In this document: piece by piece, positions 1-8,087 of the stretch
How positions within the stretch are numbered: position 1 is the stretch's first letter
How the letters are laid out: each line of letters begins with the position of its first letter
DNA from: CAJWGI01 sp036011785
GTDB lineage: Bacteria; Chloroflexota; Anaerolineae; Anaerolineales; UBA11657
Assembly: GCA_036011785.1 (NCBI GenBank)
Contig: DASCOB010000200.1
Location: 1 to 37,110 of the forward strand
Length of the DNA stretch: 37,110 nt
Direction of reading: 5' to 3'
Notes under the pieces: model-generated
Seen by the model: only the letters and a program-made list of their open reading frames with translations
Told to the model about the DNA's origin: nothing
Databases searched by the model: none
Position numbers and translations under genes: made by a program

Positions 1-1
1 G

Positions 2-658
2 GATTGTATGCCCATGCCGAGTTTCTATTCCTTCATGAAACGAGCATTAAGACACTATGAATCCCAAGAGAGAGTCTTTTCCATTGGCGGATATCAACCA
101 ATTCCACAGCGGTTTTTTCGCGGTTATCCGCATTCTCTAGTCAGTAGTGCAAGATTCCTGTGTTGGGGCTGGGCTACTTGGCGAGATCGGTGGGAGTTGA
201 TCAAACCAGTTTTATCGAGGTATTCTGATCTCTTCGATGGTCTGACCAAGACCCCTAGCATTGCTGGGCACGACTTAGCATCGGTAGGAAAACATCCAAC
301 TGATATGCCACAATCTTGGGATATCAAGGTTGCCATTTCCTCACTATGGCTTGAGAAAACACATTTATTGTCAACTAGGGGATTGATCAGGAATATTGGC
401 CTTGTAGATGGTGTCCACCCGGCGTCTGGACACAAAGCGCGCCGTCGAAAACGGAGGCAGAACCGGAATGTTTTTGATGGCCCACTGGAGAGTATCTGCT
501 GGTTGGATAATGTTGACCTGAATGAAGCTTATGCTGAAAGAATGCAACAGTTTGTGAAGGGTCCCAAACGCACCACATGGAGAAGGTTTGGATACAAATT
601 GGAAGCGATAGCACGGCACAAGGTTTTGAAGCATTTGACAGGGGAGGCTAGGCGTTAG
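2..658 (+). CDS. Glycosyltransferase (GT-A-like), 3' part only
   Basis: The reading frame is open to the window edge (GAT at 2, TGT at 5, ATG at 8), so the true start lies upstream. The first visible residues, D-C-M-P-M-P-S-F, match the acidic metal-binding segment (EDDC..PSFF) of a bacterial GT2/GNT-I-like glycosyltransferase group. The next segment, with C-W-G-W-A-T-W-R-D-R-W about 45 residues on, is also typical of that group. The likely role is sugar transfer from a nucleotide donor onto the growing glycan in the cytoplasm. The C-terminal 60 residues are basic and variable. The gene is AT-richer than the centre of the window (25 G+C in bases 1-60). The family call is good; donor and acceptor are unknown. 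Confidence 0.8.
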   Translation, partial: DCMPMPSFYSFMKRALRHYESQERVFSIGGYQPIPQRFFRGYPHSLVSSARFLCWGWATWRDRWELIKPVLSRYSDLFDGLTKTPSIAGHDLASVGKHPTDMPQSWDIKVAISSLWLEKTHLLSTRGLIRNIGLVDGVHPASGHKARRRKRRQNRNVFDGPLESICWLDNVDLNEAYAERMQQFVKGPKRTTWRRFGYKLEAIARHKVLKHLTGEARR

Positions 659-771
659 TTCACGCCGGTTGTTTCTTCATGATGGGGACATGTGCAGAAT
701 CAAGGTTGATACCCACAACACGTGAATTATTAGAAGAAGGTTCTGTGGTGTTCTCCGACTGTTGAGCTGCA
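659..771. other. Intergenic spacer between two glycosyltransferase genes
   Basis: This is one of the few gaps over 100 bases in a tightly packed locus. If the second gene starts at ATG 811 or ATG 862 instead of GTG 772, the gap grows to about 150-200 bases. I see no clear -35/-10 pair, terminator hairpin or tRNA here. A minus-strand open frame covers it (660-908), but its sequence resembles no family and I do not call it. Confidence 0.4.
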
Positions 772-2013
772 GTGCCATCTGTTGAGGTCCCGTTTTCCTG
801 CGGCAGAAGAATGGCACGCTGGCATTCGATTATGAGGTTAATCAGAGGTCTCGTGCGTTCCATGTCACGCATTACCAAGTTCTCGGAAACAAAACAATGT
901 CCGGTCACGCTTCCCGCTCGTTCACAGCCACCACGCGGTCGAGTGCTGTTCAGCTACCTGGTACAACCGCTACAATGGTCAGAAGATGACGCCCGATTTG
1001 GTGGACACACCAATGTTTGGGAGAGCAGGGAAATCGCGCGGATTTTGTGCAGCTTTGGCTATGAGGTGGATGCCATCAATTGGAATGATAAGCAGTTTGT
1101 GCCGGAGAAGAAATACGATGTGTGTTTTGACATCGCCACAAACCTGCAACGCCTGGCACCATTTCTCGACGAACGTTCGATCAAGATTCTTCACCGCACT
1201 GGTAGCGATCCTTTTTATCAGAACGAGTCTGAAATGGCGCGCGTGAGGGATTTGGAGAGAAGACACCAGGTTCATTATTCGCCAAAGCGCTTGGTTGCCT
1301 ATCCAGATCTCGAACGAAAGTCCATGCAGATTGCGGATGTGTGCTCATTGAAGGGCAGCAGCCACACATTGCGGACATACCCTAGAGAGTTCAGGAACAA
1401 GATCAAATTAGTCGACGTATCTGGCTGCAAGCTCCCAGACAATCTGAAAAAAGAGCATGATTATGTGCCGTCTAAGAGGGAGTTCCTGTGGTTTTTTGGA
1501 TCAGGCGCGGTTCACAAAGGGCTGGATTTATTGCTGGAAGCGTTCTCCGAGCATACAGAATTAACATTGAATGTTGTCGGAAAACTGAGCAGCGAACAAG
1601 ATTTTTTGAGGATCTATCGTCACGAGTTAATGGAATTGCCGAACATAAGGTTCCACGGGAGTTTGAGAACAGATAGCGCGCGCTTTCGGAAAATAATCAA
1701 AGACGTTTTTTGCTTCATCGCGCCATCGTGCAGTGAAGGCTTGTCTCCCGCAGTCGTGACTTGTCTACAGATTGGCCTGTATCCTCTCATTAGCCGCGAC
1801 ACAGGGGTATCATTGCCGTCAGGCTGTGGGACTTACCTTGAGGATTGCACTGTGGACGAAATTGAGAACGCAATACTAGAGGTGTTTCAGATGAAAACAG
1901 ATGACATGAGTGCTGAGATCACTAGGTCTCAAGCATACGCGCTGTCAGAATTGTCGAGAGAAAAATTCAGAGAAAAAATGGAGGATTTCATTTCAATGGC
2001 AGTAGCTAGGTAA
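772..2013 (+). CDS. GT-B (GT4-like) glycosyltransferase with altered EX7E motif
   Basis: This 413-aa protein has a GT-B layout. The N-terminal Rossmann half carries F-G-G-H-T-N (about residues 82-87), and the C-terminal half begins with W-F-F-G-S-G-A-V-H-K-G-L (about 240-251). The donor-site motif reads E322-G-L-S-P-A-V-V-T330, so the second Glu of the GT4 EX7E pair is Thr. Catalysis may therefore differ, or the enzyme may be impaired. The start is uncertain: GTG 772 is the longest, but ATG 811, 832 or 862 are equally plausible because the first about 50 residues look unconserved. It probably adds one sugar to the lipid-linked glycan. The gene is AT-rich (22 G+C in 1561-1620), unlike the centre of the locus. 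Confidence 0.75.
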   Translation: MPSVEVPFSCGRRMARWHSIMRLIRGLVRSMSRITKFSETKQCPVTLPARSQPPRGRVLFSYLVQPLQWSEDDARFGGHTNVWESREIARILCSFGYEVDAINWNDKQFVPEKKYDVCFDIATNLQRLAPFLDERSIKILHRTGSDPFYQNESEMARVRDLERRHQVHYSPKRLVAYPDLERKSMQIADVCSLKGSSHTLRTYPREFRNKIKLVDVSGCKLPDNLKKEHDYVPSKREFLWFFGSGAVHKGLDLLLEAFSEHTELTLNVVGKLSSEQDFLRIYRHELMELPNIRFHGSLRTDSARFRKIIKDVFCFIAPSCSEGLSPAVVTCLQIGLYPLISRDTGVSLPSGCGTYLEDCTVDEIENAILEVFQMKTDDMSAEITRSQAYALSELSREKFREKMEDFISMAVAR

Positions 2014-2629
2014 TCGGGGAGATGACTTCGAGGAAATGTCGACCGTCATATGCTACTGCCTCGGATGGCACACAAACTAACGTGGTCCGGCGTGTGATCT
2101 CATCGTCGATTCCCTATAAAAATGCGCGGATGTGTAACTAAAAGGGTGGGACGGCGTGGCCTAGCCGGAAGATGCGCCGAGTATTCAGCGCAGTATCTTA
2201 CCGGTACTCTTTTTCCATTTGCCATCTCCGCCGGACTTGCTGGCGGATACAAAAGTCAGATTGGTTTAGCTGTCGATGTGGCACCACACCAGGACTTTTT
2301 CTTAGGTATGGTGGAACGCCCTCCCCAAGTCGTTGCGGATTATTGCGTTTTCGACCGCAGTCGCTAATAGGGCGCAAGCCGCCGGTCTGTCCACTTTGCG
2401 ATTGCGTTACTTCAAGAGACCTAGCGCGTTTGAGAATGCACGGTGGCTAGATGGAGGTGTTCTGATGTATTTGAATTGGACGAGTATGATGTACCCACAG
2501 TTTCTAGACAAATTCTGTGCTGTGCTAAAAGTGGACAGGTTTTTATTCAGAAGCCAAATTTACCCGCGGAATCCATAGCGGGCGGCCTGCACATTTCCAT
2601 GTCGGCCGGGGACGACGACGGTTGAAGTA
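2014..2629. other. Non-coding or decayed stretch upstream of GT4 remnant
   Basis: No intact gene lies in these about 600 bases. All three + frames are repeatedly interrupted, and the short frames at 2022-2141, 2122-2367 and 2333-2578 resemble nothing I know. The frame at 2443-2625 looks the most protein-like, with pieces such as F-E-L-D-E-Y-D-V-P and Q-V-F-I-Q-K-P-N-L. It ends where the open GT4 remnant in another frame takes over. The simplest reading is the frameshifted 5' half of the same glycosyltransferase gene, but I cannot reconstruct one continuous domain. No promoter or terminator is evident. Confidence 0.45.
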
Positions 2630-3091
2630 TTGCTTGCTTTTATGCCTAATGCTGGGTGTCTGCGTACACTCGGGGAAGCCAACATATTCATCGCCCCCCG
2701 TCTCTACGAGGGGGTAGCCCCGGCTTTTCTTGAGGCGTTAGCACAGGGATGTTCAGTGTTTGGGTTTGATGCACCGACGATGGATGAGTATATTGAGCCC
2801 GGAGAAGATGTTTACCTTATAACTCCTTTCATGCCGTCGGCAAAAAACAAGACCTTCAATCTGCTTTGGAGGGGCAATGCGTTCATGCGGCGGCATCTGG
2901 GGAGGTTGGGGTCGGACGGTGGCTCTCGTTTCTCACAACCTGTTGCGACGTTTCAGGACTGGCCAGCTATTACGGCGCTTGATTTAGAAAGGCTGGGGAC
3001 AGCTGCACGTCTACGCCATCAAGTTGGGTGCGCTGAGTGGGAAAACTCTATCCCTGATTATATCCAGTTTGTGCTGGAATGGCAGGGCTAG
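2630..3091 (+). pseudogene. GT4 glycosyltransferase remnant (C-terminal half)
   Basis: The frame, open from 2579, encodes only the C-terminal half of a GT4 enzyme. It has L-G-E-A-N-I-F-I-A-P, an intact EX7E-type motif (E-G-V-A-P-A-F-L-E) and the F-G-F-D-A-P..D-E-Y-I donor-loop pattern. The end, about ARLRHQ..AEWENSIPDYI, is also family-like. GT4 proteins are usually 350-400 residues; here only about 150 remain and the N-terminal acceptor domain is missing or frameshifted upstream. There is no good start codon (TTG 2630 lies inside the conserved region). A low-activity C-terminal fragment could still be translated, but a dead gene is more likely. The stop overlaps the next start by 13 bases, so the original junction seems preserved. 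Confidence 0.7.
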
Positions 3092-4017
3092 GCCGAATGT
3101 CGATCTGGATGAAAACCATAGCTGCAATTAATGTTTTCCTGAATGCCGTTGGACATATTCTGTTTGGAAACCGTGGGAATAATCTTGCACTGCGTTTCTT
3201 TCGCTCAACACTTGTGGGGGAAACAGTCTCTTTTCAACACAAAATGTGTCCCTACACGTACACGTCACGGGTGTCAGGGGATTTGCGCGAGCTTTACACT
3301 TATCTCCGAAAAGAGATGACCCTCGAGCCCTGGGTGAATGTGGCGCAGTCCTTCATCGCAAAAGGCGACACCGTGTTTGATGTAGGTGCACATGTGGGAC
3401 GACATACCATCCATTTCTCTTATTTGTGTGGAACCAGTGGTGTAGTTTATGCGTTCGAACCAGAGAGGGACAACTACGAGGTGTTAAGCGGCAACATTGC
3501 ACTGAATGAGATTTCCAACTGTGTAATTCTGCCCCTTGCGCTTTCTAACAAACGGAGCACCGCAACGTTGCATCTCAATCCAAATTCTAATGAGGGGCAC
3601 AGCATTATTGCCAATGGTCATGCCTGGAGCGGAGGCCAACACGAGCATCGGAAAGTGCGCTGTGAGACTTTGGACACGGTTTGTAGCGCTAACAATATCG
3701 AGAGAATCAGATTGGTGAAGATCGATGTTGAGGGCGCACATTTTTTGGTCCTTCAGGGCGCTACAAGGATGCTGTCGAACCGGAGGATTGACGTGGTCAT
3801 TTGTGAGGCCGGTAGTAACACGCAACAAATTAGCGGCAGAACAGACCAGGACTTGCTGACGTTCATGGGTGAGTCGGGATATTCCCCTTTCATCTGTGTT
3901 GGCGACGAGTTTGTAGATGTAGATCCCGTTCAAGCGTACCCTAGACTCGTCGATTTTATATTCTTGAAAGGCGAGGATGTGTTCTCGTTGCGACGCAAAG
4001 AACTGTGTGTCAATTGA
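3079..4017 (+). CDS. FkbM family SAM-dependent methyltransferase
   Basis: This 312-aa protein carries the FkbM hallmarks: SAM motif I V-F-D-V-G-A-H-V-G (about residues 99-107), the acidic ribose-binding segment A-F-E-P-E (about 124-128) and the later K-I-D-V-E-G-A-H (about 214-221). FkbM-type enzymes O-methylate small molecules and sugars. Here it most likely methylates a hydroxyl on the glycan in the cytoplasm. ATG 3079 overlaps the preceding remnant, while ATG 3097 (M-S-I-W-M-K) avoids the overlap and is an equally good start. Residues 10-30 are hydrophobic, perhaps a membrane-associated helix. The exact acceptor sugar cannot be read from the sequence. Confidence 0.88.
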   Translation: MAGLGRMSIWMKTIAAINVFLNAVGHILFGNRGNNLALRFFRSTLVGETVSFQHKMCPYTYTSRVSGDLRELYTYLRKEMTLEPWVNVAQSFIAKGDTVFDVGAHVGRHTIHFSYLCGTSGVVYAFEPERDNYEVLSGNIALNEISNCVILPLALSNKRSTATLHLNPNSNEGHSIIANGHAWSGGQHEHRKVRCETLDTVCSANNIERIRLVKIDVEGAHFLVLQGATRMLSNRRIDVVICEAGSNTQQISGRTDQDLLTFMGESGYSPFICVGDEFVDVDPVQAYPRLVDFIFLKGEDVFSLRRKELCVN

Positions 4018-4916
4018 AAAACGCAGGAAATAGAATCTTCTCGTCGGATCATCCTTCTATCTCTCTCGTGACTCCCTGTTACAACCACGCTGAATTTGTG
4101 GGAGACACCATTAAATCGGTGCTTTCGCAGGGATACCCAAAGCTAGAGTATATCGTGATTAACGATGGCAGCACTGACGAAAGTGAGGCAGTGATCCAGC
4201 AGTATGCTCAGCAATTGCATCACTGGGAAACCTGGCCGGGCACCCGGCCGGGTCCGGCGCCAGCGATAAACCGGGGTTTTTCGTTTGCCGGCGGCGAGAT
4301 CATGGGATGGCTTAATAGTGATGACCTGTTGATGTCCAAGAGTCTTTTTGTGGTCGCAGAGGTGTTCTCGCAGTTTCCGCAGGTGGATTGGCTTACCGGC
4401 GTTGCGACCACAATCGACTCAAAAGGGAGGTACGTCCGATCCCGCAAATACCGAAAGAACAGGTACGATTATCTGGTTGGTGACTGGGCTGTCATCCAGC
4501 AGGAGTCAACATTCTGGCGGCGCAGCCTGTGGAATTCCGCGGGCGCTGGATTAGATCCATTGTCAGTGGCATTCGATTCTGAACTATGGTGCCGTTTTTT
4601 CCTTCATGCGGAGCACTATCATCTGGATTGCCCTGTGGGTGCTTATCGCAAAGTGTCGCAGAGCATAAGTATCAAGAAGGCGAGGGAATTCGCGCGGGCG
4701 ACGGAAGAGGCTCTGGATGAACTCAGAGAAAACGTGTCGCCACATTATTTGCGTCGACGTTCACATTACCGGTTCTTCAAATGGTTGTTGCGTATGTTCG
4801 GCAGCCCGGTTTTGAGGCCGCGGCTTGGGAGGCTCTTTGGTGTCCCCGATTTTCAGTACAAGTCAATCTCCTATGAGCCTGTGACCGGCAAGTGGCGCAT
4901 GTATTCGGAGTGGTGA
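4005..4916 (+). CDS. GT2 family glycosyltransferase
   Basis: This 303-aa GT-A enzyme has the N-terminal strand-turn L-V-T-P-C-Y-N (residues 21-27), the nucleotide-binding V-I-N-D-G-S-T-D (51-58) and the metal-binding N-S-D-D at 104-107. Between them, A-I-N-R-G-F..A-G-G-E-I-M-G-W is typical of a common GT2 subfamily in polysaccharide loci. No long C-terminal membrane segment is seen, so it should be a cytoplasmic transferase adding a single sugar. GTG 4005 overlaps the FkbM gene by 13 bases; TTG 4014 in the same frame is an alternative start that gives almost no overlap. Tight spacing implies co-transcription. Confidence 0.9.
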   Translation: MCQLKNAGNRIFSSDHPSISLVTPCYNHAEFVGDTIKSVLSQGYPKLEYIVINDGSTDESEAVIQQYAQQLHHWETWPGTRPGPAPAINRGFSFAGGEIMGWLNSDDLLMSKSLFVVAEVFSQFPQVDWLTGVATTIDSKGRYVRSRKYRKNRYDYLVGDWAVIQQESTFWRRSLWNSAGAGLDPLSVAFDSELWCRFFLHAEHYHLDCPVGAYRKVSQSISIKKAREFARATEEALDELRENVSPHYLRRRSHYRFFKWLLRMFGSPVLRPRLGRLFGVPDFQYKSISYEPVTGKWRMYSEW

Positions 4917-4943
4917 GATAGACGCTGGCGACTTCGATTTGGA

Positions 4944-5825
4944 ATGAGCACGATTTCAATTTCAGTAGTTATGCCGGCACGCAATGTCTCCGAGACAATC
5001 GCGGTGGCGGTTGAGTCCATTCTGCGGCAGACATACCGAGACCTCGAGCTAATCATCGTGGATGACAACAGCACAGACAACACCGCGGAAATCGCGCGAG
5101 AGTACGCCAAAGCTGATGGGCGCGTGCGCGTGTGCGCGCTGCCGTGTGACGATCCGCAACGCATCGGCTGGAATGGCATCAACATCAACGCGGGATGGAC
5201 GGCCCGGAACTTTGGTATGGAACAAGCCAGGGGTGAATGGATCACGTTTCAGGATTCTGATGACGCCTCTTTGCTGAACCGCATCTGCGTGCAGCACGAT
5301 TTCGCGGTCAAATATGGATCGTCGCACGTGTGCGTGGATTGTCAGAAATACTCCCCGCAGTATTTGGGAAAACACCTGGATGTAGAGTGGATTCGCACTG
5401 TGCACGGCGAGGAGTCATTGGTAATAGAGCCCACTGAAATCGTTGCCCTGGCTCGGCGCTCAAGGGGTTTCATCCCAAGGCATTTCCGCTGGCTCCATCA
5501 AAGTGTGCCGCACAGGATTAGAATTCGTCGCATTGCACGCGACCTGTTCTTCGGGGACATGCACACGCATTATCCCGGCGCTGGCAATTGCCCGCTGGTG
5601 AGAGCGGCGGTAGCCCGAAAGGTTGGGTTCCGCCCATTGAGTCAACGCGTATGGCCCTCGCGGCGGGGCCGCGGAGCTGACCGCGATTTTAATTTCGCCG
5701 TTGCCGATGATGTTGGGGACAACATTTCTGTGCGCCTGCCGCTCTATCTATGGCGGCACAACGGCCCCGACCACCCAGCTTATACGAGCGAGGAATACCA
5801 GCCGGTGAGCGGCGCGGTTGCGTAA
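4944..5825 (+). CDS. GT2 family glycosyltransferase
   Basis: This 293-aa protein starts at ATG 4944. The GT-A core is clear: S-V-V-M-P-A-R-N (residues 7-14), I-V-D-D-N-S-T-D (38-45), W-T-A-R-N-F-G (85-91), W-I-T-F-Q-D-S-D-D (99-107) with the metal-binding Asp residues, and late in the chain G-A-D-R-D-F, which occupies the place of the ED catalytic-base motif. The middle region (about 140-200) is rich in Arg and His and unlike the usual family. A cytoplasmic sugar transferase is expected. It sits 27 bases after the previous GT2 and 3 bases before a GT4 gene. Donor sugar unknown. Confidence 0.88.
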   Translation: MSTISISVVMPARNVSETIAVAVESILRQTYRDLELIIVDDNSTDNTAEIAREYAKADGRVRVCALPCDDPQRIGWNGININAGWTARNFGMEQARGEWITFQDSDDASLLNRICVQHDFAVKYGSSHVCVDCQKYSPQYLGKHLDVEWIRTVHGEESLVIEPTEIVALARRSRGFIPRHFRWLHQSVPHRIRIRRIARDLFFGDMHTHYPGAGNCPLVRAAVARKVGFRPLSQRVWPSRRGRGADRDFNFAVADDVGDNISVRLPLYLWRHNGPDHPAYTSEEYQPVSGAVA

Positions 5826-5828
5826 GCA

Positions 5829-6926
5829 GTGCCGACACACTGTTTGTTCCTTTTTCGCCGCAATCGCGCACAGCAACTGCAGGCGTGGCGAGAGGGCGAT
5901 GGCCCGGTCGATTTCCTTTACGGCTTCCCATTCATTGATTCGAGTAAGGTCGTGTGTCACTTTGCCGAGGGTGATGATAGCTCAGGCGATTGGCGACGGC
6001 GGGTGTGCTATCCGTTGGAAAGCGCAATCAGTCGGGCGGTGGGAATCGGGTTCTCGCTGCACATTGCGTGGATCCACTGGAAGAAAATAAGGAAGGCAGA
6101 TGTACTGGTCTCCACGGTGGATACCTGCGGCCTGCCGATTGCAATGCTGAAGTGGCTCGGTATTCTACGTGTTCCGATGATTTATGTCAGTCAAGGTCTG
6201 GCGCACCGGTTGCTTGCGCGCGTGGAAACTGGGCGGTCGCGGGTATTTCGGTTTCTCTATTCTCGCATTTTGCATTCGGTCGAGCGACTGTTGGTGTTGG
6301 GAGAGGGCGCTGTGGTGCCGGTCGAGCGGGCGTTCGGCGTGGAACCGAAACGTGTATCCGTGTTACCGTTTGGGGTGGATGATTGCTTCTGGACACCAGC
6401 GGAGAAATCGCTGCAGGGCGATTACATTCTCAGTGTCGGCACAGATGCGGCTCGGGATTACCTGACGCTTTTGCGGGCCGTCGGCCAACGGAGTGTGCAT
6501 ATCGTTACCCGGCAGCGCCTCCCGGGCAGCCTGCTCGGCGCCGGGGTTCAGGTGAGCAGCAACCATTCCTTCGCGGAATTGCGCGACCTTTATCGCGTGG
6601 CGCGCTTTGTGGTGATTCCACTTCAGGACGTGGACCAGCCTTCCGGGCAGAGCGCTGCATTGCAGGCGATGGCCTGCGCAAAGGCGGTGATAATAACGCG
6701 TACGCAGGGCCTGTGGGAACCGGAATGTATGCGGCATTTGGACACATGCTTCCTTGTGGAGCCGGGAGATGTGGAGGGTCTGAGAGAGGCGATGGAGTAT
6801 TTGTGGGCCAACCCGGCGGATGCCGAGCGAATTGGCCTGAACGCACGCCGCTTGGTAGAGCGGCGCTACAATGCGCATTCCCTTGCCCGCAATCTGGAGC
6901 GGCATGTGCTGGCGGTGGTGGCTTAA
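5829..6926 (+). CDS. GT4-like glycosyltransferase (QPSGQ subfamily)
   Basis: This 365-aa GT-B protein starts at GTG three bases after the previous stop. The N-terminal half carries D-V-L-V-S-T-V-D-T and the linker V-L-P-F-G-V-D-D. In the donor half the usual EX7E motif is replaced by Q270-P-S-G-Q-S-A-A-L-Q279-A-M-A-C, with Gln where the second Glu is expected. From memory, this Q-P-S-G-Q pattern marks a recognised GT4-like subgroup, so I read it as a lineage feature and not decay. The C-terminal R-R-L-V-E-R-R-Y segment is normal for GT4. It probably adds a sugar to the lipid-linked glycan. Confidence 0.82.
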   Translation: MPTHCLFLFRRNRAQQLQAWREGDGPVDFLYGFPFIDSSKVVCHFAEGDDSSGDWRRRVCYPLESAISRAVGIGFSLHIAWIHWKKIRKADVLVSTVDTCGLPIAMLKWLGILRVPMIYVSQGLAHRLLARVETGRSRVFRFLYSRILHSVERLLVLGEGAVVPVERAFGVEPKRVSVLPFGVDDCFWTPAEKSLQGDYILSVGTDAARDYLTLLRAVGQRSVHIVTRQRLPGSLLGAGVQVSSNHSFAELRDLYRVARFVVIPLQDVDQPSGQSAALQAMACAKAVIITRTQGLWEPECMRHLDTCFLVEPGDVEGLREAMEYLWANPADAERIGLNARRLVERRYNAHSLARNLERHVLAVVA

Positions 6927-7061
6927 CTCCCGCGCCGCGTACGTGCTTTGGCATTGCCAGAACGTGCGTTCCGGATTGACCGCATCCGTCCGGCGCTCAC
7001 TGCGAATGACCTGTTGCAGTCAGGCTGTCTCCACAATCCACAGCGCGAGTGCAAAGCGGTG

Positions 7062-8024
7062 ATGCAATGGATGCCGTGGCTAACGCGGCTGTTCTCTGCC
7101 GAGGCCGATATCGCCGTCTTTCACGATTTTCGTCGGCCTCCGTTTGGGGGTGGGAACCAGTTCATGCTGGCATTGAGTGGGGAATTAGAGGGTCGCGGGT
7201 TTCGAGTTGAGCGAAACAGGCTCTCGCCGTCTTCGCGAGCATGTTTGTTCAACAGCTTCAATTTCGATTTCCGCAGCTTGCGCCGTGCCGGTAAATCGGG
7301 AAGCGCGCGCATGGTTCACCGGGTGGATGGCCCGGTTGACCGCTACCGTGGTGACACGCGTGGGGTCGACCGGCGCATCTGGGAAATCAACCGTGAGGTC
7401 GCCGATGCGACCATCTTCCAGTCGCAGTACAGTCTGGACGCGCATCGGGAGTTGGGGTTCGAATTTCGGGCACCGATCGTGATACACAATGCCGTGGACC
7501 CGGCCGTGTTTTTCCCTGGGGAAGCGAGGCTTTCGGCAGGTGCGCGAAAGACGCGACTTGTATCCAGCAGCTGGTCAGATAATCTGAACAAAGGTGCTGC
7601 GGTGTACAAGTGGCTGGAAGAGAATCTGGATTGGGGCCGTTACGAGTACACCTTCGTTGGGCGTTCACCGGTTCGGTTCGACCGCATTCGCATGCAAGCA
7701 CCGGTGGCGCCACGTCGGCTGGCAGCGCTGCTTCGCGAACATGACATCTTCATCACTGCCAGCTTGCACGACCCTTGCTCCAATGCGCTGCTGGAAGCGC
7801 TCGCGTGCGGGTTGCCGGCAATTTACGCGCGCAGCGGTGGCCACCCGGAATTAGTGGGTGATGCCGGTTACGGCTTTGACAACCGCGAAGAAATCCCCGA
7901 GCTGCTAGCCTGTTTGGTCGGCAGCCATGAGCTGGCACGCAGGGCGATTGATGTGCCTCGATTGGCGAGAGTGGGAACCGCGTATCTGAAAGTGATGGGC
8001 CTTCGCGACACGGCTGCTGAATAA
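7062..8024 (+). CDS. GT4 family glycosyltransferase
   Basis: I choose ATG 7062 (320 aa) because the GT4 core follows at the usual distance: I-A-V-F-H-D-F..P-P-F-G-G-G-N-Q-F near residues 15-31. The open frame extends back to TTG 6948, but those extra 38 residues look unrelated, and GTG 7059 is also possible. Later features are M-V-H-R-V-D-G-P, V-I-H-N-A-V-D at the interdomain linker, and the donor motif D237-P-C-S-N-A-L-L-E245 (Asp replacing the first Glu), then C-G-L-P-A-I. It resembles the protein at 10344-11504 in architecture. With this start there is a 135-base gap after the previous gene, in which I see no feature. Confidence 0.85.
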   Translation: MQWMPWLTRLFSAEADIAVFHDFRRPPFGGGNQFMLALSGELEGRGFRVERNRLSPSSRACLFNSFNFDFRSLRRAGKSGSARMVHRVDGPVDRYRGDTRGVDRRIWEINREVADATIFQSQYSLDAHRELGFEFRAPIVIHNAVDPAVFFPGEARLSAGARKTRLVSSSWSDNLNKGAAVYKWLEENLDWGRYEYTFVGRSPVRFDRIRMQAPVAPRRLAALLREHDIFITASLHDPCSNALLEALACGLPAIYARSGGHPELVGDAGYGFDNREEIPELLACLVGSHELARRAIDVPRLARVGTAYLKVMGLRDTAAE

Positions 8025-8087
8025 GTACAGGGCATCTGTCTGCTCACCACGTTTGCAGCATCTGTTCAGAATGCGATTGCGGCGATT

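Noticed and set aside
660..908. Minus-strand open frame of 82 codons over the gap after the first gene
   Set aside because: It overlaps the 5' part of a GT-B gene, resembles no family, and all other genes run on the + strand.
2022..2141. Small frame of 39 codons with a GGGGAG stretch before its ATG
   Set aside because: The purine box is directly next to the ATG instead of 5-9 bases away, and the peptide resembles nothing; it lies in a decayed stretch.
6948..7061. Upstream extension of the GT4 gene from TTG 6948
   Set aside because: The 38 extra residues have no similarity to GT4 N-termini, while ATG 7062 puts the glycine loop at the normal distance.
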